NCBI GenBank assembly: GCA_002317245.1
Contig: DCIU01000076.1
Coordinates: forward strand, 7,566 to 44,576
Direction of reading: 5' to 3'
Length of the DNA stretch: 37,011 nucleotides
From: Lachnospiraceae bacterium UBA1718
GTDB lineage: Bacteria; Bacillota; Clostridia; Lachnospirales; Lachnospiraceae
Shown in pieces: positions 7,933 through 15,790 of the stretch (its first letter is position 1; every line of letters begins with the position of its first letter). The notes under the pieces were generated by a model, which was not told the DNA's origin, searched no databases, and was given only the letters and a program-made list of their open reading frames with translations. A program made the translations under genes and the position numbers.

Positions 7933-9026
7933 ACATGCTCCTCACTTTCACTCTCTGGTCTCTCCTCGTATTTACGAAGTACGAAGTGCATACATGTACC
8001 TTCGCCTTCCTTACTTGTGGCCCAGATATATCCGCCATGGTCCTCAATAATCTTCTTAACAATTGATAATCCTATACCGCTTCCGCCCTGGGATGAATTC
8101 CTTGAGGCGTCCGTGCGATAGAATCGTTCAAATATCTTGCCAAGATCCTTAGTATCGATTCCTTTTCCATTATCCTCTATCTCAACACGGATACTGTCTA
8201 CAGCATCAAGGATACGGATATCAATAATGCCCTTCTCCTTATCCATGTACTTCACGCTGTTACCAACGATATTGTTAATAACCTTGCGCATCTGAATTGG
8301 ATCCGCAATGACAAGTGTCCCCGGCTCCACAAGATTAACGAAGTCAAGTCTGATATTCTTATTCTCAAGATCCATACCAACCTCTTCAACACAGTCGGTG
8401 AAGAAGCCGCCCACATCAATCTTCTGGAAGTGATATGGAATCTTATTACTATCAATGCTCGAATAGTAGGTCAGCTCATTAAGCAGACGATCAAGGTCCT
8501 TGGTCTTATCATATATTGTTCTAATGTAGCGGTCCTTCTTCTCATCAGTATCAGCTACCCCGTCGATAATTCCTTCCGCGTAACCCTTGATGGATGTAAT
8601 TGGTGTCTTCAGATCATGGGTAATATTACTGATAAGCTCCCTGTTCTGGGCCTCAACCTGAATTCGTTCCTCAGAGGCGTCCTTAAGCTTAAGTCTCATA
8701 TCCTCGTAGGCATTGTAGAGATCAGCAATCTCACCATCCACCTTGCTTGAATCCAGGGCATAATCGAAATTACCCTCAGATACACACTCCATAGCCTTAT
8801 CCAGCTTACGGATGTGGTGGAATACACCCTTATTAACCCACGTGGTTAACATAATATCGTATATTATTAATACCACAATCATTATCCAGATAAGCTGAAC
8901 TACAAGGGTCCTCGACAGCTGCGGGTCACGGAAGACAATCATTAGTACAATTGTCACTATCATCATTATGACAGGCATGGACAGGAGTGATATTAATGTA
9001 ATTGTTAGACTCTTCTTAAGATTCAT
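7929..9026 (-). CDS. membrane sensor histidine kinase with a very short external loop
   Basis: The 365-residue protein has two N-terminal membrane segments (about 8-31 and 41-62) joined by only about nine residues, a HAMP-like segment (about 68-120), and HisKA with H137 in SNITHDLKTPITSIKGY. The catalytic ATPase domain has an N-box around N256, G1 box DNGKGI (285-290) and GGSGIGLSIV (314-323). The open frame continues another 114 codons upstream, but that part is antisense to the pyridoxamine kinase. ATG at 9026 has AGGA eight to nine bases upstream and starts the membrane segment. It forms an operon with the regulator. The tiny external loop suggests sensing within or at the membrane. Confidence 0.92.
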   Translation of the reverse strand: MNLKKSLTITLISLLSMPVIMMIVTIVLMIVFRDPQLSRTLVVQLIWIMIVVLIIYDIMLTTWVNKGVFHHIRKLDKAMECVSEGNFDYALDSSKVDGEIADLYNAYEDMRLKLKDASEERIQVEAQNRELISNITHDLKTPITSIKGYAEGIIDGVADTDEKKDRYIRTIYDKTKDLDRLLNELTYYSSIDSNKIPYHFQKIDVGGFFTDCVEEVGMDLENKNIRLDFVNLVEPGTLVIADPIQMRKVINNIVGNSVKYMDKEKGIIDIRILDAVDSIRVEIEDNGKGIDTKDLGKIFERFYRTDASRNSSQGGSGIGLSIVKKIIEDHGGYIWATSKEGEGTCMHFVLRKYEERPESESEEHV

Positions 9027-9054
9027 AATTTTTCCTAACATACACACTGATTTT

Positions 9055-9072
9055 ACTCTAATAGTATAACAC
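9055..9072 (-). promoter_or_regulatory. extended -10 promoter of the two-component operon
   Basis: On the minus strand TGTTATACT (TATACT at 9063-9068) is an extended -10 element. No convincing -35 lies 17 bases upstream. The predicted start is near 9056, about 30 bases before the kinase ATG. Confidence 0.55.
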
Positions 9073-9124
9073 CCACTTATCCCTGAAAAAAGAAACAAAC
9101 TGGGAATCTTAAATAAAAATTCTA

Positions 9125-9153
9125 TTAACGAATATGGGAATTGGTTATATAAT
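9125..9153 (+). promoter_or_regulatory. sigma-A promoter of the pyridoxamine kinase gene
   Basis: TTAACG (9125-9130) and a perfect TATAAT (9148-9153) are 17 bases apart. The predicted start is near 9160, shortly before the CGAGGAAAG ribosome site. Confidence 0.75.
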
Positions 9154-9174
9154 GAGTGGGCGAGGAAAGAAATA

Positions 9175-10023
9175 ATGACTAATAAGAGAGTATGTACACT
9201 ACAGGATATTTCCTGTCTGGGACAGTGCTCCATTACTGTAGCACTTCCAATCATATCCGCCTGCGGCGTTGAGACAATTATTATGCCAGCAGCCGTTCTG
9301 TCCACCCACACAGGTGAATTCACAGGATACACAATAAGAGATCTGAGTGATGATCTCCCAGGTATCATGAATCACTGGATGAAGGAGGGGCAGATATTCG
9401 ATTGTCTATACACAGGATATCTTGCCAATATTACTCAGATAGAATTTGTATCTGAACTAAGGAAAAATGTAATAACTGAGGATGGTCTTCTCATTGTAGA
9501 TCCTGCCATGGCTGATAATGGCAGACTCTATGCAGGCTTCGATTCAGAATTCGTATCACATATGGCAGGCTTATGTGGAAAAGCAGACATAATTCTTCCT
9601 AATATTACTGAGGCCTCATTGATGACAGGTATGGAATATGTTGGTGGTTTACATAATACCGACTACATCGAGACTCTGATTAACAGACTATCAAGCCTTG
9701 GCGCTAAGAAGATTGTTCTAAAGGGAATTTATTTCGAAGAAGATAAGATCGGCGTAGCCGTATATGACAGTGATACTTCAGATATTCAATACTACTTCAC
9801 TGACAAGATTGGAAATGGAACCCACGGAACCGGCGACTGCTATGCCGCAGCCTTCACTGGCTCACTTATGCAGGGCTACTCAGTATATGAATCTGCCAAA
9901 ACTGCTGCCGACTTCGTTGTCGACTGCATCAAGGCAACCATCGACGACAAGTCCCACTGGTACGGCGTCAAATTCGAAAAAGCATTACCAGGTCTGGTGG
10001 CCAAGGTGAACAAGCAGATTTAA
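9175..10023 (+). CDS. pyridoxamine kinase (PfkB/ribokinase-fold B6 kinase)
   Basis: The 282-residue product starts with CTLQDISCLGQCSITVALP and continues PAAVLSTHTGEFTGYT, both characteristic of the Firmicutes pyridoxamine kinase group. The C-terminal ATP/anion-hole signature is GNGTHGTGDCYAAAF, where the Asp of GTGD is the expected catalytic base. The enzyme phosphorylates the 5'-hydroxyl of B6 vitamers (pyridoxamine, pyridoxal, pyridoxine) in salvage to pyridoxal phosphate. The start is ATG at 9175 with AGGAAAG upstream. It is transcribed alone from its own promoter, divergent from the two-component operon, and ends against the 10036-10167 element. Closely related kinases act on hydroxymethylpyrimidine, so vitamer preference is uncertain. 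Confidence 0.85.
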   Translation: MTNKRVCTLQDISCLGQCSITVALPIISACGVETIIMPAAVLSTHTGEFTGYTIRDLSDDLPGIMNHWMKEGQIFDCLYTGYLANITQIEFVSELRKNVITEDGLLIVDPAMADNGRLYAGFDSEFVSHMAGLCGKADIILPNITEASLMTGMEYVGGLHNTDYIETLINRLSSLGAKKIVLKGIYFEEDKIGVAVYDSDTSDIQYYFTDKIGNGTHGTGDCYAAAFTGSLMQGYSVYESAKTAADFVVDCIKATIDDKSHWYGVKFEKALPGLVAKVNKQI

Positions 10024-10035
10024 TTATTGTATATT

Positions 10036-10167
10036 AGCGGACATTAAAAATATAGAACCTTTATGAAGTCCCCTCCGGCTGCAAGGAAGTGCTTGGCATT
10101 CCCGGTAGATACGGGGCAGCCTGCAGCGCGGCCAACGCTTCATAAAGGTTCTATTTTTATGTCCGCT
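10036..10167. repeat. long inverted repeat with GC-rich core (possible MITE-like element or bidirectional terminator)
   Basis: Arms at 10036-10068 and 10138-10167 are complementary over about 30 bases, differing only by one extra T and one extra TA in the left arm. They enclose 69 bases that look richer in G and C than the surroundings. The core itself can pair (GGCTGC with GCAGCC; CCCG with CGGG; CTTGGC-like with GCCAA). It fills the gap between the converging pyridoxamine kinase and chemoreceptor genes almost exactly. The A/T-rich part of each arm gives T-runs on both strands, so it may stop transcription from both sides. Confidence 0.85.
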
Positions 10168-10169
10168 TA

Positions 10170-12161
10170 TTATATTCTAAATGCGTTAATCTGCTTGTTC
10201 ATGACCTCGACCTGGTCATAGAGTTCGCTACTTAAGGCAACGCACTCCTCGGATGTGGCTGAGGTGTTGGTTGCGAAGCTCTCCATCTGGTCAACGTTGC
10301 CAGATACGGCATCAACAAGCTCTGTCTCTTCTTTGATTGAAGATACGATCATTTCTACGTGATTGTTGAAATCATTGGTGATCTCGACAACCTGCTTCAT
10401 CTTCTCAGTTGTCTCTTCGGCAAGCTGATTACCCTTCTCAACCGCTGTGGTTGACTCACTGATAAGTCCTGTGATTCTGCCTGCTGCCTGTGATGTCTGC
10501 TCTGCAAGATCTCTTACAGAATCAGCTACGACTGCGAATCCCTTACCTGCTTCACCTGCTCTGGCTGCCTCAATTGATGCATTAAGTGCTAGAAGGTTAG
10601 TCTGTGAAGCGATTCCGTTGATAATCTCGATAATCTCAGCAATCTGTGAAGACTTGTCTGTGATCTCCTTCATTGCTTCTAAGAGTTCATTAGTATGAGC
10701 ATTACTCTCATCGAGATATGTCATTGCCTTGTCAGACAGATGCATTGATTCGTCTGCTACATTTAAGCTCTCTGTGAACTTAGTCTGAATCTCACTAATC
10801 TGAGTATTAACATCATTAACAAGCAGTGTTACATGCTGTACATCATCAGCAAGGTCTCCTGCTCCCGATGCAACATTCTCAGCACTTGTGTGAACTGCCT
10901 CGGATGCCTCAGAGATAACTGCCATCGCTTTTCTCATAGACTGGGCAATTCCGTTGATTGATTCCTTAAGGGAAGAGAAGTCGCCGACATATTCCTGATC
11001 AATCTGAACTGTCAGATCACCGTCAGACATCATATTCAGCTTCTCATCAATATCTGTAATATAGCCGCTGATTGCGTTGTTCGAATTCTGAATTGCAACA
11101 CAGAGGTTACCAATCTCATCATCACGGGTGTACTTAGCATCATAGCCAAGCTCGCCGCCTGCCATCTTCTCGGCCATATCATTGAGCTCATCAAATGGTG
11201 AGAACAACTTAGTGAGCATCTTCTTGCTATATTTCTTAGATACAATAATTGCAATAATAACAAGTAGGATACAGCAGCCATAGAATAATAATGATGCTCC
11301 ATAATAGCTTGTGAACTTAGTAGCATATACAACAGTGAAGCCACTCTCTTCAAGATACTCGGATCTGTATACTCTTGATAATGTCACCTTCTTAACTCTG
11401 TTAGCTGGCTGGAAGAGCTTAGCTGCAATTCCTGCATCTACATAAGAAGTATACTTCTCTGATCCATCTGCAAGTACTGCTGGTAAGTAATCCTTATTCT
11501 TATGGGTAATGACTGTTCCATCTCTATCAATAAGAATTGCATAGCTTGAACTTGAACCAAGAGAATTAGCAAGAGCCTCCAACTCATCGAGGAAGAAGTC
11601 TGCACCAACAACTCCTGTTACCTTGCCATCCTTCTTAACAGCCTTGGAAATAGTAATAACCATCTTGCCTGTTGTTGCATCAACATAGGCTTCTGAAATA
11701 TACACTCCGTCTGTCTCAAGTGCACCCTTATACCATCCTCTTGTAAGTGGATCATACTCACCAGGTGCTGGCTCCCAATAATCACCGAAGGAACAGGTCT
11801 TATCTACAAATCCTGCATAATAGCAGTAAGCAGCTTCATTATCCTCCATAGTTCTTGCCAGATATGCTGTACATTCCTCACTTGCTGTCTCATTAAATCC
11901 CATCTGTTCCATTGTGGTAGCAAGTGTTGTAACATAGGCGCCCTGAATGTCAAACCATTCATCTGCTCCTGTCACCATGGCATTAGTTCTTGCAGTAATA
12001 AGCGCATCAGCCTTCTCAATAAGATAGTAGGATGCCACAGAACCAATACCAATAACAAATATGAATATTGCAATAAGCAGACTTCTTACAACGTATGCTT
12101 CAAGTCTCTCCTTAATAGTCATATCCGCCATTAAAATGTCCTTAGCCTTTTTATTCTTCAT
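10170..12161 (-). CDS. methyl-accepting chemotaxis receptor with a dCache sensor domain
   Basis: The 663-residue receptor has a first membrane helix (about 26-48) and an extracellular dCache-type sensor (about 50-285) with the motif EYDPLTRGWYKGA and the repeat-like IDRDGTVITH. The second membrane helix (about 288-309) is followed by HAMP (about 310-375) and a long coiled coil. The conserved signalling hairpin tip is around 517-552 (IASQTNLLALNASIEAARAG). It should control CheA/CheW. No terminal CheR-binding pentapeptide is present. I take ATG at 12161 (GAGG seven bases upstream) rather than the TTG two codons earlier. The ligand is unknown; amino acids are common for this fold. Confidence 0.93.
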   Translation of the reverse strand: MKNKKAKDILMADMTIKERLEAYVVRSLLIAIFIFVIGIGSVASYYLIEKADALITARTNAMVTGADEWFDIQGAYVTTLATTMEQMGFNETASEECTAYLARTMEDNEAAYCYYAGFVDKTCSFGDYWEPAPGEYDPLTRGWYKGALETDGVYISEAYVDATTGKMVITISKAVKKDGKVTGVVGADFFLDELEALANSLGSSSSYAILIDRDGTVITHKNKDYLPAVLADGSEKYTSYVDAGIAAKLFQPANRVKKVTLSRVYRSEYLEESGFTVVYATKFTSYYGASLLFYGCCILLVIIAIIVSKKYSKKMLTKLFSPFDELNDMAEKMAGGELGYDAKYTRDDEIGNLCVAIQNSNNAISGYITDIDEKLNMMSDGDLTVQIDQEYVGDFSSLKESINGIAQSMRKAMAVISEASEAVHTSAENVASGAGDLADDVQHVTLLVNDVNTQISEIQTKFTESLNVADESMHLSDKAMTYLDESNAHTNELLEAMKEITDKSSQIAEIIEIINGIASQTNLLALNASIEAARAGEAGKGFAVVADSVRDLAEQTSQAAGRITGLISESTTAVEKGNQLAEETTEKMKQVVEITNDFNNHVEMIVSSIKEETELVDAVSGNVDQMESFATNTSATSEECVALSSELYDQVEVMNKQINAFRI

Positions 12162-12180
12162 ATACAATCCTCATTACATT

Positions 12181-12206
12181 TTATCAATTGTATTGTTACT
12201 ACTTTA
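12181..12206 (-). promoter_or_regulatory. candidate flagellar-type (sigma-28/sigma-D) promoter for the chemoreceptor
   Basis: On the minus strand TAAA (12203-12206) is followed after 14 bases by ATTGATAA (12181-12188), resembling the sigma-D pattern TAAA-N15-GCCGATAT. The gene's function fits such control. The -10 match is partial. Confidence 0.42.
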
Positions 12207-12221
12207 TTCAATAATGATAAC

Positions 12222-12254
12222 ATAAAAAGCGGTCCAGTTTAATACTGAACCGCC
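12222..12254 (-). terminator. terminator after pgi and the thioesterase gene
   Basis: On the minus strand a 10-bp stem (GCGGTTCAGT with ACTGGACCGC, one T-G wobble) and 5-base loop are followed by five T. It starts six bases after the thioesterase stop. Confidence 0.85.
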
Positions 12255-12259
12255 ATTTT

Positions 12260-12655
12260 CTAGCTTAAATGTATACCGGATGCGGTAACTGTTGCTACCA
12301 GGTTACCTAGGCCGTCTCTGACCTCTGTCTGGAAGAAAGCTATTCGCTTACCATTCTTTATAGCCCTGCATTCCGCTATTAATGTGTCATCCTTAGCCAT
12401 ACTGATATAAGAGATATTGCTGGTGGATGTTGCTGTAAAATGATCAACATCATTGGAAGCCACTGCGAAGGCAAAATCAGCCAGGGTGAATATTGCCCCA
12501 CCCATAATCTGATTGTTAGCAGCTAAGTGCTTCTGCTCAATCTTAAGGCTACACTTGGAATAATTATCTCCAACTTCATCAATTACTATTCCTGTTGTCT
12601 TCGTTGCGAAGACGTCTCTACCAAAGAATTCTCTGGCAACCTCAATGTCTCTCAT
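12260..12655 (-). CDS. PaaI-type hotdog-fold acyl-CoA thioesterase
   Basis: The 131-residue length and the segment NNQIMGGAIFTLADFAFAVASN are typical of the PaaI/YdiI hotdog thioesterases. The central helix carries the Asp expected to act in thioester hydrolysis. Members release CoA from small or aromatic acyl-CoAs and form dimers or tetramers in the cytoplasm. It starts 19 bases after the pgi stop with a weak ribosome site (GCGGGT), so translation may depend on coupling to pgi. Substrate cannot be deduced; the link to glycolysis by position may be accidental. Confidence 0.82.
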   Translation of the reverse strand: MRDIEVAREFFGRDVFATKTTGIVIDEVGDNYSKCSLKIEQKHLAANNQIMGGAIFTLADFAFAVASNDVDHFTATSTSNISYISMAKDDTLIAECRAIKNGKRIAFFQTEVRDGLGNLVATVTASGIHLS

Positions 12656-12674
12656 TTTTACCCGCTTTACCTAA

Positions 12675-14255
12675 TTAGATACCAAGAAGATCACTGTACT
12701 CCTTAAGAGCACCATCTGTCTCATGAGCAAGAACCTTCTTAGCAAGTACCTTACCAAGCTGAACACCTTCCTGATCGAAAGAGTTAACATTCCAGATGAA
12801 GCCCTGGAACATAATCTTGTTCTCGAAGTGTGAAAGGATTGCTCCCATAGCTGCTGGTGTAAGCTCCTCACCAATGATGATACTTGAAGGACGGTTACCC
12901 TCGAACTTCTTGTTGTTGTTCTCATCATCCTTACCACATGCAAAGGCAACAATCTGAGCTGCAACGTTAGCACATAACTTCTGCTGGCTTGTGCTTCCCT
13001 GAATATCAACATCTACACCGCACTGGCTCTTCTTGAAGCCAATGAACTGAAGTGGAATAATATCTGTTCCCTGGTGAAGTAACTGATAGAATGAATGCTG
13101 ACCATTAGTACCTGGCTCACCATAGATGATTGGGCCTGTTACATAGTTAACTGGCTCGCCGAATCTGTTAACACTCTTACCATTAGACTCCATATCTGCC
13201 TGCTGAAGGTGAGCTGGGAATCTTGAAAGAGCCTGTGAGTATGGAAGAACTGCTGTTGCATCCATACCAAGTACGTTTCTCTCATATACACCAATAAGTG
13301 CATCGAGAAGTGCTGGGTTGTTCTTAACATCCTTATTAGTTGCAAGCTTATCTTCTGCTGCTGCGCCATCAAGGAAGTCTGCGAATACCTTAGCGCCAAA
13401 TGCAAGTGAGAGGATTGCGCCACCAACTGCTGATGTTGATGAGAATCTACCACCGATATAATCATCCATGAAGAAAGCTGCAAGATAATCACTGCTCTTA
13501 GCAAGTGGTGATGTCTCTGATGTTACAGCGATCATATGATTGCTTGGGTTGAGACCAGCCTTAACGATTGCATCCTTAACAAATGACTCATTAGTAAGTG
13601 TCTCAAGAGTAGTACCTGACTTAGATACAAGTACGAAGATTGAATGAGCTACATCGATAGAAGCAAGTACTGCTGCTGCATCATCAGGATCAACGTTAGA
13701 GATGAACTTAGCTTCCATCTTGAAGTTGCCTGTCTTCTTAGCCCAGTTCTCAAGTGCTAAGTAAATAGCACGAGGACCAAGGTCAGATCCACCGATACCA
13801 ATCTGAACTGCTGTAGTGAACTTCTCACCAGCTGCATTTGTGATCTGGCCATTATGAACCTTCTCTACGAACTCAGCGATCTTAGTCTGCTGAGCCACAT
13901 AGAAGTCTCTCTTATTGATGCCGTCAGCTACTACATCATTACCAAGCTGTCCACGGCATAACTGATGAAGAACAAGTCTCTTCTCACCAGTATTAATTAC
14001 AGCACCGTTATAAAGCTCTGCATACTTATCTGTAAGCTCTGCCTCATCTGCAAGTGCCTGAAGGTCAGCGATGATCTCGTCATTAACTGCCTTAGCTGCA
14101 TAGTTATAATTAAGGCCTGCTGCCATTGGTACTGAATAGTTCTTAACTCTCTTAGCACCATTCTCACCAGCCATAACCTCTTTAACAACTACCTTGTCTG
14201 CATTCTCCAATGTCTTGAAGCTATTCAGTGTATCAAGATTATTCCATGAAACCAT
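12675..14255 (-). CDS. pgi: glucose-6-phosphate isomerase
   Basis: The 526-residue protein carries the isomerase landmarks VQIGIGGSDLGPRAIYLAL, the signature DDYIGGRFSSTSAVG and GTNGQHSFYQLLHQGTDIIP, where Glu and His near these blocks catalyse ring opening and proton transfer. It interconverts glucose 6-phosphate and fructose 6-phosphate. The length matches the long-form bacterial enzyme. The frame is open 23 codons further upstream, but AAGGAGG lies directly before the ATG at 14255 and the promoter sits within the extra stretch, so the short start is preferred. It is followed by the thioesterase gene and a shared terminator. Confidence 0.95.
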   Translation of the reverse strand: MVSWNNLDTLNSFKTLENADKVVVKEVMAGENGAKRVKNYSVPMAAGLNYNYAAKAVNDEIIADLQALADEAELTDKYAELYNGAVINTGEKRLVLHQLCRGQLGNDVVADGINKRDFYVAQQTKIAEFVEKVHNGQITNAAGEKFTTAVQIGIGGSDLGPRAIYLALENWAKKTGNFKMEAKFISNVDPDDAAAVLASIDVAHSIFVLVSKSGTTLETLTNESFVKDAIVKAGLNPSNHMIAVTSETSPLAKSSDYLAAFFMDDYIGGRFSSTSAVGGAILSLAFGAKVFADFLDGAAAEDKLATNKDVKNNPALLDALIGVYERNVLGMDATAVLPYSQALSRFPAHLQQADMESNGKSVNRFGEPVNYVTGPIIYGEPGTNGQHSFYQLLHQGTDIIPLQFIGFKKSQCGVDVDIQGSTSQQKLCANVAAQIVAFACGKDDENNNKKFEGNRPSSIIIGEELTPAAMGAILSHFENKIMFQGFIWNVNSFDQEGVQLGKVLAKKVLAHETDGALKEYSDLLGI

Positions 14256-14302
14256 TATTTTATCCTCCTTAAGCCCTACGGCTAATCTACAATATCTATG
14301 AC

Positions 14303-14331
14303 AGTATACCAATCTGCCATTCATTTTTCAA
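14303..14331 (-). promoter_or_regulatory. sigma-A promoter of pgi
   Basis: On the minus strand TTGAAA (14326-14331) and TATACT (14303-14308) are 17 bases apart, giving a leader of about 40 bases before the pgi ATG. Confidence 0.8.
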
Positions 14332-14355
14332 TAATTGCTCTATTATCAATTATTG
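14329..14355. promoter_or_regulatory. 9-bp inverted repeat touching the pgi -35 box
   Basis: CAATAATTG at 14329-14337 and CAATTATTG at 14347-14355 are exact inverted copies separated by nine bases. One arm overlaps the pgi -35 hexamer. It could be a regulator site. Alternatively, with the plus-strand T-rich stretch that follows, it could be a weak plus-strand terminator, although no plus gene ends here. Confidence 0.45.
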
Positions 14356-14368
14356 CTATTTTTTTCTT

Positions 14369-15451
14369 TTACTTACCTATTATCTTCTTAAGATATGGCA
14401 CTCTGCCAATTAACATTGATAGTCCTAAGGACACTGCACTTATTATCAGGGTCTCAAGAAGCACTCTTGGAATGCTATAGGATAGTGGGTCTGTGAACCT
14501 CCTCATAATAAGTATGGTTGAATAACCGCTAATCAGATATACACCGAGGCTGTACTGACCGAAGGCTGTAAGTATCGGGAACTTGTAGCCTTTTAGCATA
14601 TCTTTAAGCTTCATGAAAAAGAGAATCCAGAATACGGAACCCACGAATCCGATTATTGTCCTGTATATATCAATGAATAACATCTGCCACCAGATATTCT
14701 TGGTAATTCTGTAACCGCCAACATAGATTAATGCTTCTCTTCTATATATAAGGAAGAGACTGGCGAATATTATGAAGACGACAGTTAGAAGTATTCCCTT
14801 CTTCTGGTAAAAGTTCAGGCACTTAGTCGCAATCGATTTTACCATATTAGGTCTATCTGAATGGTAATACTGGTTGACATAATATGCTACAACGTAGAAG
14901 GGTAGCAGGAACTTATATGCGTGGAGGTTATATGCATCTGGGATGAAGAAGAGGGACAGGTAGATTAGGCAATAGATAATCATGTTGTCCTTCAGATAGA
15001 AATGCATAAGCCACACCACGATGAAGCTGATGATCATGGACCAGAGGAACCAGTGATTAGTAAGGACTCTCTGAATCAGGGTAGTCAGGAAAAATGCTGG
15101 TGTGTAGGTGATGTAGCCAAGTCTGGTGTTGATGATGGCTTCTCTGCTTACTTCGAATAGGGTCCACACGAAGATTGGAATGAAATATGTGGATACGCGC
15201 CTTAAAAGTAATGACCATCTGGCCTTCCTGTCTGTTGCTTTCTTAATTGAAGGATAAGCATAGTAACCGGCAATCAGGGCGAAGAGTGGCATATGGAAGC
15301 TGTAGATGAACCAATAGAAGCGGTCATCAAAATAAAGCATATTGTTAGAGAAGTCCGCGCCATTGCCCTCCTGGATACAGTGACCCAGGACAACCATGAT
15401 TATTGCAAAACCTCTTAATATATCTGGAAGAATATCTCTTTTAGTTTTCAC
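14369..15451 (-). CDS. acyltransferase family 3 membrane protein (OafA/WecH type)
   Basis: The 360-residue protein begins VKTKRDILPDILRGFAIIMV with the conserved Arg and then GHCIQ, the N-terminal motif of acyltransferase-3 proteins. FYWFIYSFHMPLFALIAGYY matches the next conserved block. About ten hydrophobic segments follow. Such enzymes O-acylate cell-surface polysaccharides or peptidoglycan using acyl groups carried across the membrane. The open frame reaches 20 codons further, but AAGGAGG lies five bases before a GTG at 15451, so I take that GTG as the start. It is divergent from a 41-residue membrane peptide and shares a dyad with it. Confidence 0.85.
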   Translation of the reverse strand: MKTKRDILPDILRGFAIIMVVLGHCIQEGNGADFSNNMLYFDDRFYWFIYSFHMPLFALIAGYYAYPSIKKATDRKARWSLLLRRVSTYFIPIFVWTLFEVSREAIINTRLGYITYTPAFFLTTLIQRVLTNHWFLWSMIISFIVVWLMHFYLKDNMIIYCLIYLSLFFIPDAYNLHAYKFLLPFYVVAYYVNQYYHSDRPNMVKSIATKCLNFYQKKGILLTVVFIIFASLFLIYRREALIYVGGYRITKNIWWQMLFIDIYRTIIGFVGSVFWILFFMKLKDMLKGYKFPILTAFGQYSLGVYLISGYSTILIMRRFTDPLSYSIPRVLLETLIISAVSLGLSMLIGRVPYLKKIIGK

Positions 15452-15461
15452 ACTTTCCTCC

Positions 15462-15511
15462 TTGAGAATACTCTGCGAATATGATAACATATTCTTCGTC
15501 GGAGGTGTCAA
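15462..15511. promoter_or_regulatory. divergent promoters with an overlapping dyad operator
   Basis: Plus strand: TTGAGA (15462-15467), 17 bases, TAACAT (15485-15490), for the small membrane peptide. Minus strand: a perfect TTGACA (15506-15511) and TTATCA (15482-15487) 18 bases away, for the acyltransferase. Both -10 boxes lie inside the dyad GAATATG-ATAA-CATATTC (15477-15494), whose 7-bp arms are exact. A protein binding there would block both genes. Confidence 0.6.
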
Positions 15512-15513
15512 TC

Positions 15514-15639
15514 ATGGACGGTACATTTATTATTCTTGCAGGTGGATTATTAGTTATTATCGCAGCAGTTGTTGTTGTAGCAGCTGTTACTTCTGTTATT
15601 GCCGCAGTTGCTGGTACGGAAGAGGATGATGACGAATAG
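15514..15639 (+). CDS. 41-residue membrane peptide with acidic tail
   Basis: ATG at 15514 is preceded by GGAGG at eight bases. The product MDGTFIILAGGLLVIIAAVV continues as a Val/Ala-rich hydrophobic helix (about residues 5-33) and ends TEEDDDE. It is one membrane span with an acidic C-terminus. A promoter upstream and a strong terminator immediately after the stop indicate a real single-gene transcript. I do not recognise the family. Its divergence from the acyltransferase through a shared dyad suggests a functional or regulatory link at the envelope. Confidence 0.75.
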   Translation: MDGTFIILAGGLLVIIAAVVVVAAVTSVIAAVAGTEEDDDE

Positions 15640-15685
15640 ATAGACAATAAAAAAAAGACCCGTATGGGTCTTTTTTTATTGTCTA
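15640..15685 (+). terminator. strong intrinsic terminator of the 41-residue peptide gene
   Basis: A stem with GACCC/GGGTC at its tip and a long A-run facing a T-run at its base (ATAGACAATA paired with TATTGTCTAT) closes a three-base loop. The T-run gives termination on the plus strand and also works on the minus strand. Confidence 0.9.
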
Positions 15686-15692
15686 TCTGTGT

Positions 15693-15779
15693 GAACCTGG
15701 GGGACGGGATGAACCTGGGGGACGGGGTCAAAGGGTCATGTAAAATGAACCTCTGACCCCGTCCCCCAGGTTCATCCCG
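15693..15779. repeat. dispersed GC-rich repeat, locus A (REP-like, paired inverted copies)
   Basis: Three copies of the core GAACCTGGGGGACGGG occur here: at 15693, at 15711, and inverted at 15754-15774. The second and third form a 26-bp perfect inverted repeat (15705-15730 and 15754-15779) around a 23-base loop. Single copies of the same core occur at 18443, 22033 and 24832. Size, palindromic pairing and placement between converging genes resemble REP/BIME elements. Confidence 0.9.
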
Positions 15780-15790
15780 TAGTCTCTCTC

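Noticed and set aside
9027..9368. Long N-terminal extension of the histidine kinase frame
   Set aside because: It is antisense to the start of the pyridoxamine kinase gene, crosses the kinase's own promoter and has no ribosome site; the ATG at 9026 does.
9175..10023. Hydroxymethylpyrimidine kinase (ThiD) call
   Set aside because: The N-terminal QDISCLGQCS and STHTGEFTGYT segments fit the pyridoxamine kinase group better, and no thiamine genes are adjacent.
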